This document shows, in pieces, positions 26,217-36,391 of a DNA stretch of 64,000 bases. The notes under the pieces are model-generated. The model was not told the DNA's origin. It saw only the letters and a program-made list of their open reading frames with translations, and did not search any database. Made by a program: the position numbers and the translations under genes. Origin of the DNA: Fidelibacterota bacterium (GTDB lineage Bacteria > Fidelibacterota > Marinisomatia > Marinisomatales > TCS55); the NCBI GenBank assembly GCA_014239435.1, contig JAAZYX010000003.1, positions 124,001-188,000 on the forward strand, in the 5' to 3' direction. Each line of letters begins with the position of its first letter. Within the stretch, counting starts at the first letter, position 1.

Positions 26217-28088
26217 TCAATTATTATTCAATATCCTTTCTTGCTCTTCCATCAATCCTAAATATTCCGTTTCCAAAATTGTCATAGCTTCCATAGCTTT
26301 TTGGATCAATTCATAATCACCCACATTTTTCGGATCTTCGCTGATGGTTTTCTGATTATTTAATTCAGTTTCAATTAATTTGAATCGTTTCTCGATCCAC
26401 GCCAGGCGGTTTCTAACTTTTTTTCGTTTTATATAATCGGACTTTCCCTTAGGCTCACTTTTTATTTTATGGGCAGTTGATTCAGCAGAATTCTCTTCCT
26501 GCTTTTTCCATGCATAATATTCGTAATTACCCTCAAACATCCTAATACCGCCACCGCCTACTTCGCATGTGAGATTGGTTACATTATTTAAAAAATGGCG
26601 GTCATGAGAAATACAAACAATAGAGCCGGAAAATTGAGCTAAAGCACTTTCAACTACATTCCGGGTAACCATATCCAAGTGGTTTGTGGGTTCATCCAAC
26701 AGCAATAAATGGGATGGATCCACCAATATCCGCGCTAAAGCTACTCGGGCTTTTTCTCCACCAGAAAGTACTTTCACATATTTTTCAACCTCATCTCCGG
26801 AAAACATGAATCTGCCCAAATAAGTACGCATTTCTATTTCACTCCAACCGGGGTTCGCTTTTTGTATGGATTCAAAAACCGTGTCATTGGGGTCCAATAT
26901 TTCTAACTGATGTTGGGCATAGTAAGCGCGGTTAACATTACTCCCAATTCGAACTGCGCCAGATGTGACCGATTCCACGCCAGCCAACATTTTTAATAAG
27001 GTTGATTTACCGGCGCCATTGTGGCCCACCAACCCGATTTTTTGTCCTCTTCCCACCTCCATATCCATGTTATTAAACACCTCAACATCCCCATATTGTT
27101 TTGTCACATTCCGGCAATATGCCACATTCTGCGGGAGTCTGCTTGGTTGAGGCAATCTCAAGCTCATGGCGTGATTTTGTTCTGTTGGTGGTTCGATTTT
27201 TTCCATCTTATCCAACATTTTCACTCGGCTCTGGACTTGTGTTGCTTTTGTATTCTTTGATCGAAACCGTTCAATAAATCGTTTTGTATCTTTGATCTGA
27301 TTTTGTTGATTTCGATAGGCGTTCCTGTGCTGCTCAATCCGAAGGGCTTTTTCTTCGGTGTACCTTGTATAATTCCCCATGAAAATTGTTACTTTTTTCA
27401 AATCTATTTCAAGAATGTGATTCACGGATCGATCTAAAAATTCCCTGTCATGGCTGATCATAACCATGCCGCCCTTCCAAGTGGCCAAAAAAGATTCCAA
27501 CCAAATAGTGGCTTCCAAATCTAAGTGGTTTGTGGGTTCGTCTAAAAATAAGATATCTGGTTCTTGCAGCAAGATGGAAGCCAGCGCCACACGCATACGC
27601 CATCCGCCGGAAAAAACTTCCATAGGTTCGACAAATTTGTCATCAGAAAAACCAAGCCCACTTAAAATCTTTTTTGCTTTTTCTTCCAGCGTCCATCCTC
27701 CCAATGCTTCAAATCTATCTTGGGCATCGCCCAATTGGTTTACCAAATCCATATTTTCATGATCTCTTGAAATGGCTTCGGACAAAGTAAGAATTTTCCC
27801 TTCTAACTCGTGCACTTCAGGATAAGCTGCTAAGACCTCTTCCAAGATTGATCGGTCCGAACCGGTTACAATATCTTGGGCCAAATATCCGATGGTTATA
27901 GCTTTTTCCACCTGAACATTCCCGGAGTCTGGTGTTTCTTTTCCTAGCATCATGCGGAGCAATGTAGTTTTACCGGAACCATTTGGTCCCACCAATCCGG
28001 CGCGCATACCCCGTTTCAGGAAAATATTTACATTATTAAATAGGTCGCCATCCGGGAAGGATTTGGACAAGTTTTCGAGACGAATCAT
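26217..28088 (-). CDS. ABC-F family ATPase (Uup/YheS/EttA type)
   Basis: Soluble tandem-ATPase that acts on the ribosome rather than in transport. The 623-residue product has Walker A GPNGSGKTTLLRM and GHNGAGKSTLLKM, signature motifs FSGGWRMRVALAS and LSGGEKARVALARI, and LFLDEPTNHLD / LLLDEPTNHLD. No transmembrane segment is present. A linker of the P-site tRNA-interacting type lies between the halves (EQHRNAYRNQQNQIKDTKRF onward). A C-terminal coiled-coil (KKVRNRLAWIEKRFKLIE) suggests Uup/YheS-like. ATG 28088 (MIRLENLSKSF) was chosen; a TTG in frame at 28112 has no clear ribosome site. Convergent with gcvP, gap 12 bases. Confidence 0.92.
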   Translation of the reverse strand: MIRLENLSKSFPDGDLFNNVNIFLKRGMRAGLVGPNGSGKTTLLRMMLGKETPDSGNVQVEKAITIGYLAQDIVTGSDRSILEEVLAAYPEVHELEGKILTLSEAISRDHENMDLVNQLGDAQDRFEALGGWTLEEKAKKILSGLGFSDDKFVEPMEVFSGGWRMRVALASILLQEPDILFLDEPTNHLDLEATIWLESFLATWKGGMVMISHDREFLDRSVNHILEIDLKKVTIFMGNYTRYTEEKALRIEQHRNAYRNQQNQIKDTKRFIERFRSKNTKATQVQSRVKMLDKMEKIEPPTEQNHAMSLRLPQPSRLPQNVAYCRNVTKQYGDVEVFNNMDMEVGRGQKIGLVGHNGAGKSTLLKMLAGVESVTSGAVRIGSNVNRAYYAQHQLEILDPNDTVFESIQKANPGWSEIEMRTYLGRFMFSGDEVEKYVKVLSGGEKARVALARILVDPSHLLLLDEPTNHLDMVTRNVVESALAQFSGSIVCISHDRHFLNNVTNLTCEVGGGGIRMFEGNYEYYAWKKQEENSAESTAHKIKSEPKGKSDYIKRKKVRNRLAWIEKRFKLIETELNNQKTISEDPKNVGDYELIQKAMEAMTILETEYLGLMEEQERILNNN

Positions 28089-28162
28089 ATGATGATTAAA
28101 ACGGAAAGACAAAGAGACGTTAATTCAGACATGTTATTAATTCTCTTTAAGATTATATTTAT

Positions 28163-29122
28163 TTAGTCATTATAAATTTTGATAACAAGATTTTTGTCGT
28201 TCATTAAATATCCACGATACATCCCTTTGGTATTAAACGGCATGGCAATTTCTCCGATACGATTCATTGCAATAACGCCTCCGGATCCGCCTCGGTCTGT
28301 CAATTTATCAATCACTTGAAATGCGGCATCCTTTACAGAAATGGATTTGTATTCCATCATCGCTGATACATCATATGCGATATTTCCTCTAATAAAATAT
28401 TCTCCCTGCCCCGTTCCTGATACTCCGCAGGTTTCATTATTTGCATAAGTACCGGCACCAACAATAGGCGAGTCACCTATTCGGCCCCAGCGCTTATTGG
28501 TCAAACCTCCAGTGGAAGTCCCAGCTGCAAGATTCCCTATTTTATCAAGCGCTACACATCCAACCGTTCCATGTTTTTCTTTTTCTTTCACTTTTTTAAG
28601 AGAATCCCAGCGTCTCTTTGTATGAAAATATGTATTCTCAACAATCGCTAATCCCTGCTCTTTTGCAAAATGATCAGCGCCATCTCCGGATAATATGACA
28701 TGCCACGTTTCTTCCATTACTTTTCTTGCTGCAGTAATTGGATTTTTTATCGTCTTAACACCGGCTACTGCCCCAGCTTGTAAACTGCTTCCATCCATTA
28801 TGGATGCGTCGAGCTCATTCGTTCCGGCATTTGTAAATACTGCGCCCTTACCTGCGTTAAACAAAGGCGAATCTTCCATAATCCTGATAGTGGCCTCTAC
28901 CGCATCTAACGCGGATCCTCCATTTTCTATTATTGTGAATCCAACTTTCAAAGCTTCATTCAATATTTCTCGATAAGCTGTTTCTTTTTCTGCTGTCAAA
29001 TTTTCACGAGTAATTGTTCCGGCACCACCATGTATAACTAAACCATAAACATCCTGTGACGAGATAAAATTTGGATGGAGAAAAAATATAAAGCCTAAAA
29101 GACATTGGTAAGTTTTATTCAT
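28163..29122 (-). CDS. iaaA: isoaspartyl peptidase / plant-type L-asparaginase
   Basis: N-terminal-nucleophile hydrolase cleaving isoaspartyl dipeptides and asparagine. The 319-residue precursor has a signal peptide (FIFFLHPNFISSQ near residue 22), so it should be periplasmic. Motifs are VIHGGAGTITRE, NGGSALDAVEATIRIMEDSP, NAGKGAVFTNAGTNELDASI and the autocleavage site HGTVGCVALDKIGNLAAGTS, in which T of GTVG becomes the nucleophile. GRIGDSPIVGAGTYAN and GTGQGEYFIR complete the active site. It lies 12 bases downstream of mtaB on the same strand and may be co-transcribed with it. Confidence 0.94.
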   Translation of the reverse strand: MNKTYQCLLGFIFFLHPNFISSQDVYGLVIHGGAGTITRENLTAEKETAYREILNEALKVGFTIIENGGSALDAVEATIRIMEDSPLFNAGKGAVFTNAGTNELDASIMDGSSLQAGAVAGVKTIKNPITAARKVMEETWHVILSGDGADHFAKEQGLAIVENTYFHTKRRWDSLKKVKEKEKHGTVGCVALDKIGNLAAGTSTGGLTNKRWGRIGDSPIVGAGTYANNETCGVSGTGQGEYFIRGNIAYDVSAMMEYKSISVKDAAFQVIDKLTDRGGSGGVIAMNRIGEIAMPFNTKGMYRGYLMNDKNLVIKIYND

Positions 29123-29134
29123 AACTCACCCTTA

Positions 29135-30433
29135 TTATTCAATTCGTTTTCCATCTACATAACCGGATTTTGACTCAACCATAGAAACAGAAATCATTTT
29201 ATTCGTTAACTGGTATTCTGATTTTATGTGCACCTTGATATAATTATCTGTATGTCCTTTAGCAACGCCACCATATTGTGTTTCAATCAATACAGTACGG
29301 ACCGTATTTAAATGTTCGGTCTGGAAATGATGCATTTTTTGTTTCGACAGATCATGCAGCATTTTGCTTCTTTGTTTTTTCGTTTCAGGTGATGTTTGAA
29401 ATTCCATAAATGCTGCTTCTGTATCCGGCCGCTGTGAATAGGAAAAAACATGCAGATAGGCAATATCCAGATCGTGAATAAAGTGATATGTTTCAAGAAA
29501 ATCCTCATCAGATTCACCTGGAAAACCCACAATCACATCTACACCAATACAAGCATTGGGAATGTTTTCATGTATTTGAGATATTCGATTTTCGAACAAA
29601 TCACGTTTATATCTTCGTCGCATAGCTCCTAATATTTTGTCCGAACCCGACTGCAGTGGCACATGGAAATGGGGCATGAATTTTTTGGATGATGCGCAGA
29701 AGTCAATAATCTCATTTGTAAGAAGATTTGGTTCAATGGAGGATATCCTAATTCTATCAATGCCATCTAAATGATCTAATTGCCGGATGAGATCAAGAAA
29801 TGTTTCTTTCGACCCGTTCCCGAAATCGCCAATATTCACTCCTGTTAAAACAATCTCACGGGCATCCGTTGCCGCCACTTCAGCGGCTAACTTCATTGTA
29901 CTAATGATGGCATCGCTTCGGCTTTTACCCCGTGCAAGCGGGATGGTACAAAAAGAACAGGTGTAGTCGCATCCATCCTGCACTTTCAGAAAAGAACGAG
30001 TCCTTTCGCCAAGTGAATAGGAAGGCGTAAATGTGTTATTATAATCAATTTTGGATCGAATCACTTTGGGTTCGCCTTTTAAGTCTATCGTATCTAAATG
30101 GTTTAAAAGATTGAATTTTTCTTCCGCCCCTAACACTATATCCACTCCATCTATCCCTGCAATTTCATCTGGCTTTAATTGGGCATAACATCCGATAACG
30201 GCAATAGCACAATCCGGATTCCGCCGTTTAGCCTGTCGAATAAGTTTCCGAGCTTCTTTGTCGGCATTACCAGTAACAGAACATGTGTTTAAAACATAAA
30301 TATCAGCCGTGTCTTGGTAATCTACTTTTTCAAATCCTCGTTGAATAAAATCACGAGAAATAGTGGACGTTTCTGAGAAATTGAGTTTGCACCCCATTGT
30401 ATGGAATGCTACGCGTTTGGTCGGTGTACTCAT
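29135..30433 (-). CDS. mtaB: tRNA t6A37 methylthiotransferase
   Basis: Radical-SAM methylthiotransferase that converts t6A to ms2t6A at position 37 of ANN-decoding tRNAs, including lysine tRNAs. The 432-residue product has the UPF0004 domain with three cysteines (FHTMGCKLNFSETS, LNTCSVTGNADKEARKL, IGCYAQLKP), the radical-SAM motif DYTCSFCTIPLARGKSRS and a C-terminal TRAM-like segment. The GCKLN start and VTGNADKEARKLIRQ block point to MtaB rather than MiaB or RimO. It stands on the minus strand after carB. Confidence 0.9.
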   Translation of the reverse strand: MSTPTKRVAFHTMGCKLNFSETSTISRDFIQRGFEKVDYQDTADIYVLNTCSVTGNADKEARKLIRQAKRRNPDCAIAVIGCYAQLKPDEIAGIDGVDIVLGAEEKFNLLNHLDTIDLKGEPKVIRSKIDYNNTFTPSYSLGERTRSFLKVQDGCDYTCSFCTIPLARGKSRSDAIISTMKLAAEVAATDAREIVLTGVNIGDFGNGSKETFLDLIRQLDHLDGIDRIRISSIEPNLLTNEIIDFCASSKKFMPHFHVPLQSGSDKILGAMRRRYKRDLFENRISQIHENIPNACIGVDVIVGFPGESDEDFLETYHFIHDLDIAYLHVFSYSQRPDTEAAFMEFQTSPETKKQRSKMLHDLSKQKMHHFQTEHLNTVRTVLIETQYGGVAKGHTDNYIKVHIKSEYQLTNKMISVSMVESKSGYVDGKRIE

Positions 30434-30479
30434 TTTATATGTGTTAAAGCGTTCATGTTCGAAAGTGTTATGGATACTT

Positions 30480-30511
30480 TAACACCATAACACTTCAACA
30501 CATTAACACTT
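30480..30511. repeat. four-copy 8-base tandem repeat within nested inverted repeats
   Basis: In the 103-base gap between carB and mtaB the motif TAACAC (once CAACAC) recurs at 30480, 30488, 30496 and 30504, exactly 8 bases apart. The complementary motif GTGTTA occurs at 30441 and 30465. This creates two competing hairpins: AAGTGTTATGG/CCATAACACTT (30463-30473 with 30485-30495) and GTGTTAAAG/CTTTAACAC (30441-30449 with 30477-30485). The role is unknown; it may terminate or punctuate the carB transcript. Confidence 0.6.
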
Positions 30512-30536
30512 AGACGGAAATTTCTAAATCTATAAT

Positions 30537-33500
30537 TTATGTATCACTATAGAGGGAATGATATTCCTGAATCGATTTTACCTGAATAGGTGTTGATGAT
30601 TGGCGAATAGCCCGAACCACAGCTTCTGCGCCGGATAAGGTGGTAATTGCAACAATTCCTTTTTGGATACATGCTCGGCCAATTGCCTCTTCATCATATC
30701 GGGATTTTGCACCTAAGGGTGTATTGATCACCAAATTTATTTCACCATTTTTAATACCATCCACAACATTGGGGCGCCCTTCTTCAACCTTAAAAACTGA
30801 ATCAGTTTTCAAACCGTTTCTATTTAATTCTTTTGTTGTTCCGGCAGTTCCGGTGAGGAAAAATCCAAGTTCCTTCAAATCCCTTGCAATGGGGATTATA
30901 TCTAATTTGTCCCCATCATTAACAGAAATAAATACCGTTCCGGAATTCGGAACATTGTTTCCTGCACTGATGGAAGCTCTTCGAAATGATTGTCCAAAAC
31001 TTTCGGAAATTCCCATGACTTCTCCCGTAGATTTCATTTCAGGACTTAAGAATATGGATTCCTCGGGGAATTTATTAAATGGCAGTACGGCCTCTTTTAC
31101 CGAAATATGGTTGTGAGAATCCCATGGTTTTAATTCGAATTCAGTTAGTTTTACGCCAACCGCTAACTGAGCCGCAATCCTCGCTAAGGGGACATGCGTA
31201 GATTTGCTGACAAATGGGATCGTTCTGCTGGCCCTTGGATTGACTTCCAGAATGAAGACTTTGCCATTCTTATACGCAAACTGAAGGTTGATCAGTCCGA
31301 GTACCCTTAATTCGAGCGCCATTTCAGTCGTTATCCTGATAATTTCATCCATGGCTTCGGTTGTTATACGATACGGCGGCAGCACACAGGCGGAATCACC
31401 GGAATGAATTCCCGCCTCTTCAATGTGCTGCATCACAGCGCCGATATGAACCGATTCGCCATCGCATAGCGCATCCACATCAAACTCAAAGGCATCTTCA
31501 AGGAATTCATCTATAAGAATTGGATGCCCTTCGGTAACATCAGCCGAACGGGCAACATAATCAATGAGCTGCTCTTTCGAATACACAATTTCCATTGCCC
31601 TCCCTCCCAAGACATAACTTGGTCGAGCAAGAACTGGGAACCCTATTTTTTCAGAAACGGCAATAACTTCGTCAAGCGTTCTTCCCGTACCAAATTTAGG
31701 ACAGGATACATTTAATTTTTTTAATACACCGCCGAACTTTTCACGATCTTCCGCCAGATCAATACTCTTGGGTGATGTGCCAATTATCGGAACTCCAGCT
31801 TCCGCTAAACGATTCGCGATTTTTAACGGCGTCTGTCCTCCAAATTGAACAAGAACTCCATCCGGCTTCTCGAATTCTACAATGTTTAACACGTCCTCAA
31901 AAGTAACCGGCTCAAAATATAATCTATCCACCAAATCAAAATCAGTACTGATCGTTTCCGGATTGCAGTTTACCATGATTGTCTTGAATCCCTGATCTTT
32001 TAGTCCAAAAACCGCCTGAACACAACAATAATCAAATTCGATGCCTTGCCCGATCCGGTTTGGCCCTCCTCCAAGAATAATGACCTTTTTCCCGGGTAAG
32101 GGTTCATTCTCATTTTCTGCATCATAGGTGGAATAACAATAGGGTGTTTGAGCTTCAAATTCAGCAGCGCAGGTGTCTACTACCTTATAAGATGGGAAAA
32201 TATTTTCTTTTTTCCGCTGTGCTCGGATTTCCATTTCAGTCTTTTCAAACAATCGGCCAATTTGTTTATCAGAAAACCCATTTTGTTTTAATGATTTTAG
32301 AGATGCTGCATTTAGTCTCTCTATTGAATTCAAATCAACCAATAATTTAATTTGATGCAGAAACCACGGATCTATTTTCGTCACATCAAAAACACCTTCA
32401 ATGGACTGGCCCTCCACAAATGCCTGCCAAACTTTTAACAATCTGAATGCAGTTCCAAATCGCAATGCTGACATATCTAATTCACGCTTACGACTCACAT
32501 CAGGATCGCCTTCTGCCGGTGGCTTCGGCTCAAGTCCGTCCAGCCCAACCTCTAATGATCTGAATGCTTTTTGTAAACTTTCCCGAAAGGTTCTTCCGAT
32601 TGCCATTACCTCACCAACACTTTGCATTTGGACACCAAGATGCCCGGAGGAAGATGGAAATTTTTCGAAATCGAATCGAGGAACCTTCGTAACGATATAA
32701 TCAATGGTTGGCTCGAAGGCGGCTAGAGTCTTTCCTGTGATATCATTTGGAAGCTCATCCAACATATAGCCAACAGCCAGTTTGGCCGCTATTTTTGCAA
32801 TCGGGAAACCGGTGGCTTTGGATGCCAACGCGGATGATCTACTCACACGAGGATTCATTTCAATGATAATGCATCTACCGTTTTCCGGATTCACAGCAAA
32901 TTGCACATTGGATCCACCCGTTTCAACACCAATTGTCCTAAGGCATAGGATAGACCAGTTCCTCATCTGCTGGTATTCTTTGTCCGACAATGTCATCGCG
33001 GGAGCGACAGTGACTGAATCGCCTGTATGAATTCCCATTGGATCAATATTTTCAATAGAGCAGACAATGATGGTGTTATCCGATTTATCACGGATAACCT
33101 CCAGTTCAAATTCTTTCCAACCAAGCAGGGATTCTTCAATGAGAACTTCGGCTATCGGGCTCGCTTGTAGGCCATTTTCAACCAACTCCTGAAATTCCTC
33201 AAAATTATAGGCAACGGACCCGCCGGTTCCACCCATCGTGAAAGACGGCCTAATAATGACGGGGAATTGCAAATCATCAAGCAAAATTTCGGCTTCTTTC
33301 CATGAATGCACAAATCCGCCTCGAGCAGTTTCGATGCCAACTGCATCCATGGCTTCTTTGAATTGTTCGCGGTCTTCTGCTTTTTCAATCGCATCAACTT
33401 GAGCACCAATTAGCTGCACATTGTATTTTTTCAGGATACCATTTTTATGTAGATCCATGGCAAGATTTAACGCAGTTTGGCCGCCAACCGTTGGAAGCAT

Positions 33501-33755
33501 CGCATCGGGTTTTTCCTTTTGAATGATTGCTTCCACATATTCCGAGGTAATAGGTTCAATGTAAGTGGCATCGGCAAGATCGGGATCCGTCATAATTGTG
33601 GCAGGATTTGAATTCACAAGGATGACGCGGTATCCTTCTTCTTTTAACGCACGTGTTGCTTGCGTACCGGAATAATCAAATTCACAGGCCTGTCCAATGA
33701 TAATCGGTCCGGCGCCAATGATTAGAATAGATTCTATGTCAGTTCGTTTAGGCAT
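30537..33755 (-). CDS. carB: carbamoyl-phosphate synthase large subunit
   Basis: Makes carbamoyl phosphate from bicarbonate, ammonia (delivered by CarA) and two ATP, for pyrimidines and arginine. The 1,072-residue length matches the family. Two homologous ATP-grasp halves are seen: [20 protein letters not shown] at the start, [19 protein letters not shown] for the second half, and repeated [16 protein letters not shown]-type ATP-binding segments. Metal-binding [20 protein letters not shown] and [20 protein letters not shown] are conserved. The C-terminal MGS-like allosteric domain begins near FISVNDGDK. carA lies 4.5 kb upstream on the same strand, separated by four genes. Confidence 0.97.
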   Translation of the reverse strand: MPKRTDIESILIIGAGPIIIGQACEFDYSGTQATRALKEEGYRVILVNSNPATIMTDPDLADATYIEPITSEYVEAIIQKEKPDAMLPTVGGQTALNLAMDLHKNGILKKYNVQLIGAQVDAIEKAEDREQFKEAMDAVGIETARGGFVHSWKEAEILLDDLQFPVIIRPSFTMGGTGGSVAYNFEEFQELVENGLQASPIAEVLIEESLLGWKEFELEVIRDKSDNTIIVCSIENIDPMGIHTGDSVTVAPAMTLSDKEYQQMRNWSILCLRTIGVETGGSNVQFAVNPENGRCIIIEMNPRVSRSSALASKATGFPIAKIAAKLAVGYMLDELPNDITGKTLAAFEPTIDYIVTKVPRFDFEKFPSSSGHLGVQMQSVGEVMAIGRTFRESLQKAFRSLEVGLDGLEPKPPAEGDPDVSRKRELDMSALRFGTAFRLLKVWQAFVEGQSIEGVFDVTKIDPWFLHQIKLLVDLNSIERLNAASLKSLKQNGFSDKQIGRLFEKTEMEIRAQRKKENIFPSYKVVDTCAAEFEAQTPYCYSTYDAENENEPLPGKKVIILGGGPNRIGQGIEFDYCCVQAVFGLKDQGFKTIMVNCNPETISTDFDLVDRLYFEPVTFEDVLNIVEFEKPDGVLVQFGGQTPLKIANRLAEAGVPIIGTSPKSIDLAEDREKFGGVLKKLNVSCPKFGTGRTLDEVIAVSEKIGFPVLARPSYVLGGRAMEIVYSKEQLIDYVARSADVTEGHPILIDEFLEDAFEFDVDALCDGESVHIGAVMQHIEEAGIHSGDSACVLPPYRITTEAMDEIIRITTEMALELRVLGLINLQFAYKNGKVFILEVNPRASRTIPFVSKSTHVPLARIAAQLAVGVKLTEFELKPWDSHNHISVKEAVLPFNKFPEESIFLSPEMKSTGEVMGISESFGQSFRRASISAGNNVPNSGTVFISVNDGDKLDIIPIARDLKELGFFLTGTAGTTKELNRNGLKTDSVFKVEEGRPNVVDGIKNGEINLVINTPLGAKSRYDEEAIGRACIQKGIVAITTLSGAEAVVRAIRQSSTPIQVKSIQEYHSLYSDT

Positions 33756-33766
33756 TATTTATTTTT

Positions 33767-33847
33767 CCACGGATAACACAGAATTTTTTTATTATAAAAT
33801 CCTTTAATTCCATTTTATTAATTTTTTAATCGTCGTCCTCTGTGGTT
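33767..33847. repeat. AT-rich spacer bounded by weak inverted CCAC...GTGG ends
   Basis: The gap between carB and the LolA-like gene begins CCACGGATAACACAGA and ends CCTCTGTGGTT. These ends are imperfect inverted repeats (about 6 of 7 matches) around a very AT-rich core. The right end overlaps the stop codon of the LolA-like gene. Elements of the form CCACAGAG...CTCTGTGG are common intergenic repeats in many bacteria, but a single copy cannot prove a repeat family. Confidence 0.3.
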
Positions 33848-34598
33848 ATTCTTCAAATATTGAATCATCCAATCCCTGATTTACTTTATAGTTAGAAAAC
33901 TCCATTGAAACGCGGCCGACAAATTCATCTTTTTCAATGTCTATTCCTGCCGCTCCGGCAATCTCTTCAAAATCATCCTTATCCGATGCCGGACCTCCAA
34001 ACGGATCGTGGGTTGTCCATTCGCTGATTCCTTTAATTCCTAATTTAAATTCTGTTCTACTGGGTAAAAACATTCCATCCATCTTCTCGTATTCCGTTTC
34101 GATTAAAAACACATTTTGCGAATCTAGAAAAACCACGACCCGAGTGATTGCCCAGTAACGTACATCTACAAATAACTCCATTGTGATTTCGGGTATTTCA
34201 TTATCACCAATTTTGACCGGAATTTCAAGTGAATCCACGTTCACCCTTCCAGAAATTTTCCATTGATTGCTGTCATTAATGTTTAGAGAATGAATATCAG
34301 TAACCTTTTCCAGCATATTGAAAAATTCCTTCGGGTTTCCACCCAATCCTGTTTTGGGAACAATGGCAAAACCAAGTGTTTCAATCTTCATCTGGTCCGG
34401 TTTTTTATAATACATTTTGAGTTTTTTGCGCGGCATTCGGAACCCGGTCATTTCAACCGATATCTTAATATTCACACTATAATCCTCAATCGCATCAAAA
34501 CGATATAAAACGCTGTCTCGGATATCCTGAAAAGATGGTGGTGAAGACCATAACAATTGAAGGCCTAAACCCATGAAAATGGCGCATCTGCGTATCAT
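33846..34598 (-). CDS. LolA-like outer-membrane lipoprotein-sorting protein homologue
   Basis: A 250-residue exported protein resembling the LolA/LolB-like fold family of periplasmic lipid or lipoprotein carriers. A signal peptide covers residues 1-20 (FMGLGLQLLWSSPPS). The mature part begins with a helix and then antiparallel strands: YSVNIKISVEMTGFRMP, KKLKMYYKKPDQMKIETLGF, WAITRVVVFLDSQNVFLIETEYEK. ATG 34598 overlaps the stop codon of the ABC permease gene, which supports it over the longer frame. Coupling to an ABC-2 exporter suggests a shared role in moving a hydrophobic molecule. The ligand is unknown. Confidence 0.7.
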   Translation of the reverse strand: MIRRCAIFMGLGLQLLWSSPPSFQDIRDSVLYRFDAIEDYSVNIKISVEMTGFRMPRKKLKMYYKKPDQMKIETLGFAIVPKTGLGGNPKEFFNMLEKVTDIHSLNINDSNQWKISGRVNVDSLEIPVKIGDNEIPEITMELFVDVRYWAITRVVVFLDSQNVFLIETEYEKMDGMFLPSRTEFKLGIKGISEWTTHDPFGGPASDKDDFEEIAGAAGIDIEKDEFVGRVSMEFSNYKVNQGLDDSIFEE

Positions 34599-35431
34599 GT
34601 TTTTATATCCTTTCGATTGAAAACAAACGCAGCGATTCCATAAAACATACTTGAATACAAAAATAGGATTCCGAGTTTTTTCCCAATATCGTTCCATGGA
34701 ATCGGTTCTTTGAATGCATCCATCCACACGTCAAAATATGTGACAAAAAGATACGGTTCAATTTTATTGAAAAAGTCTAGAGGAATTGAAATAACCAAAT
34801 ATCCCACAATAATCAGAAACATTGCGCCAATAATTGGACCAACTCCATTGTTGACCATTGCAGAAAACATAAAGCAAAGAGTGGCAACCATACACATCAC
34901 TAAAATAGCTAATGAAAATCCAAGTGCCATGCGCAGCCAAGCTTGACTTTGTTCAAGGATGAGAATCCCTTTATCAATGACAATTAAATCGCCGGTGCCA
35001 AGAACGAGTGATCCGACACCCAAGCTCCAAAAGGCACAGAAAATGAGCAAAGCTGCCGTATAGACGTAACTCGCCAAAAGTTTGGAAGTTAGAATTTTCA
35101 ACCTACTAACAGGACGCGTAAGGGTTATTCTGAATATACCGTTAGATCCGTCGGCAGCGACAGCATCGCTGGCAGCGAGCGTGACAAGAAAAGGGATATG
35201 TATCCAGAGAGCATTCATAATGATATACGTTGCCAGAAAAGAATTAAAAATAGAACCAACGACCATAAATGATCCACCCAGCTGCCTTGAGTATTGCTCA
35301 TGGATACTTTCACTTCCATAGGTAAAACCCCACAGAATGAGCGGCATTAAAATGGAAATACCTACAAATCCAATATAACTGCGCCACCTCCCCGTAATAA
35401 CCAGCAGTTCATTTTTAATCAATCCAATCAC
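34595..35431 (-). CDS. ABC-2 type transporter permease
   Basis: Inner-membrane permease of an ABC exporter, 278 residues. About six hydrophobic segments are visible, such as IGFVGISILMPLILWGF, FLATYIIMNALWIHIPFLV, YTAALLIFCAFWSLGVGSLV and LAILVMCMVATLCFMFSAMV. The cytoplasmic loop GIFRITLTRPVSRLKILTSK is the usual ATPase-coupling segment of this class. It overlaps the ATPase gene upstream and the LolA-like gene downstream by 4 and 4 bases. The substrate is unknown. Confidence 0.88.
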   Translation of the reverse strand: MIGLIKNELLVITGRWRSYIGFVGISILMPLILWGFTYGSESIHEQYSRQLGGSFMVVGSIFNSFLATYIIMNALWIHIPFLVTLAASDAVAADGSNGIFRITLTRPVSRLKILTSKLLASYVYTAALLIFCAFWSLGVGSLVLGTGDLIVIDKGILILEQSQAWLRMALGFSLAILVMCMVATLCFMFSAMVNNGVGPIIGAMFLIIVGYLVISIPLDFFNKIEPYLFVTYFDVWMDAFKEPIPWNDIGKKLGILFLYSSMFYGIAAFVFNRKDIKT

Positions 35432-36333
35432 GAGATCACACTTTCCGCCCCAATTTCTGATAGGAATACTTCTTCTAGACTTGCCCTCGGAATGACCGAA
35501 GAAACCTGTATATTATTTTGGACAAGCAAACGGATCATTTCCGGTATTTTTTCGTTTTCGATATTCACGCTGAGAGAATCATCCGATAGATCAATACGAT
35601 GAATCCAATGTAGGGGGGATAAGAGTTCGTTCGCTTTGGATACTTGATCTACTGTGATTTCCGTTACGAAAACGTCTGATTGTTTCAGTAAAGTACTCAT
35701 ACTTCCTGATGTAATCATTTTGCCTGTGTTGATAATCGCGGCATGCGAGCAAATCTTTTGGACTTCATCCAGCAAGTGTGAGGAAATAAAAATTGTGATT
35801 CCCTCTGATGATAATTCTCCGATTAAATCCCGCACTTCTTTCATGCCTTGCGGATCCAATCCATTGGTTGGCTCATCCAGAATCAGTAACGCAGGATCAG
35901 ACAAGAGCGCCTGAGCGATACCGAGACGCTGTTTCATTCCTTGTGAATATGTTTTCACTTTATCATTCCCCCGATTGGAAAGTCCCGTCCTTTTTAAAAC
36001 ATATTCGATTCTATCCGGTTTTGTCCCGTCCATTCTGGCCAGCATTTCTAAATTGGTTTTTGCGGATAGATGTTTGTGAAAATCAGCTCTTTCAATAAGC
36101 GCGCCAACTCCCGAAAGTGCCTTATTCCCATATTTTTGCACCGATTTTCCCCGAATAAACACCTCCCCTTCATCCGGAGATATAAGGGATGTCATCATTC
36201 GAATAGTTGTTGACTTCCCGCTTCCATTTGGACCTAAAAAACCATAAACCGACCCCTTTGGAATTTCAAGATTTAAATTGTCTACAGCTTTTCGGATTCC
36301 GAATGATTTTGACAGATTCTTTGTTTCAAGCAT
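35428..36333 (-). CDS. ABC-2 transporter ATP-binding protein
   Basis: ATPase subunit of the same exporter, 301 residues. Walker A GPNGSGKSTTIRMM, signature YSQGMKQRLGIAQALL, Walker B LLILDEPTNGLDPQGM and the H-loop SSHLLDEV are all intact. The C-terminal extension of about 80 residues (VFVTEITVDQVSKANELL onward) is typical of exporter ATPases of the CcmA/NodI/DrrA class. First gene of the three-gene unit ATPase-permease-LolA-like, directly downstream of typA with a 58-base gap. Confidence 0.93.
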   Translation of the reverse strand: MLETKNLSKSFGIRKAVDNLNLEIPKGSVYGFLGPNGSGKSTTIRMMTSLISPDEGEVFIRGKSVQKYGNKALSGVGALIERADFHKHLSAKTNLEMLARMDGTKPDRIEYVLKRTGLSNRGNDKVKTYSQGMKQRLGIAQALLSDPALLILDEPTNGLDPQGMKEVRDLIGELSSEGITIFISSHLLDEVQKICSHAAIINTGKMITSGSMSTLLKQSDVFVTEITVDQVSKANELLSPLHWIHRIDLSDDSLSVNIENEKIPEMIRLLVQNNIQVSSVIPRASLEEVFLSEIGAESVIS

Positions 36334-36391
36334 GATTAATTATCATAATAAAAAGTCTTTGAAGAGTGTAAACCGATCATGCAAACCAATG

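Noticed and set aside
30640-31116. 158-codon plus-strand frame opposite carB
   Set aside because: Antisense shadow of a highly conserved gene, without ribosome site or recognisable domain.
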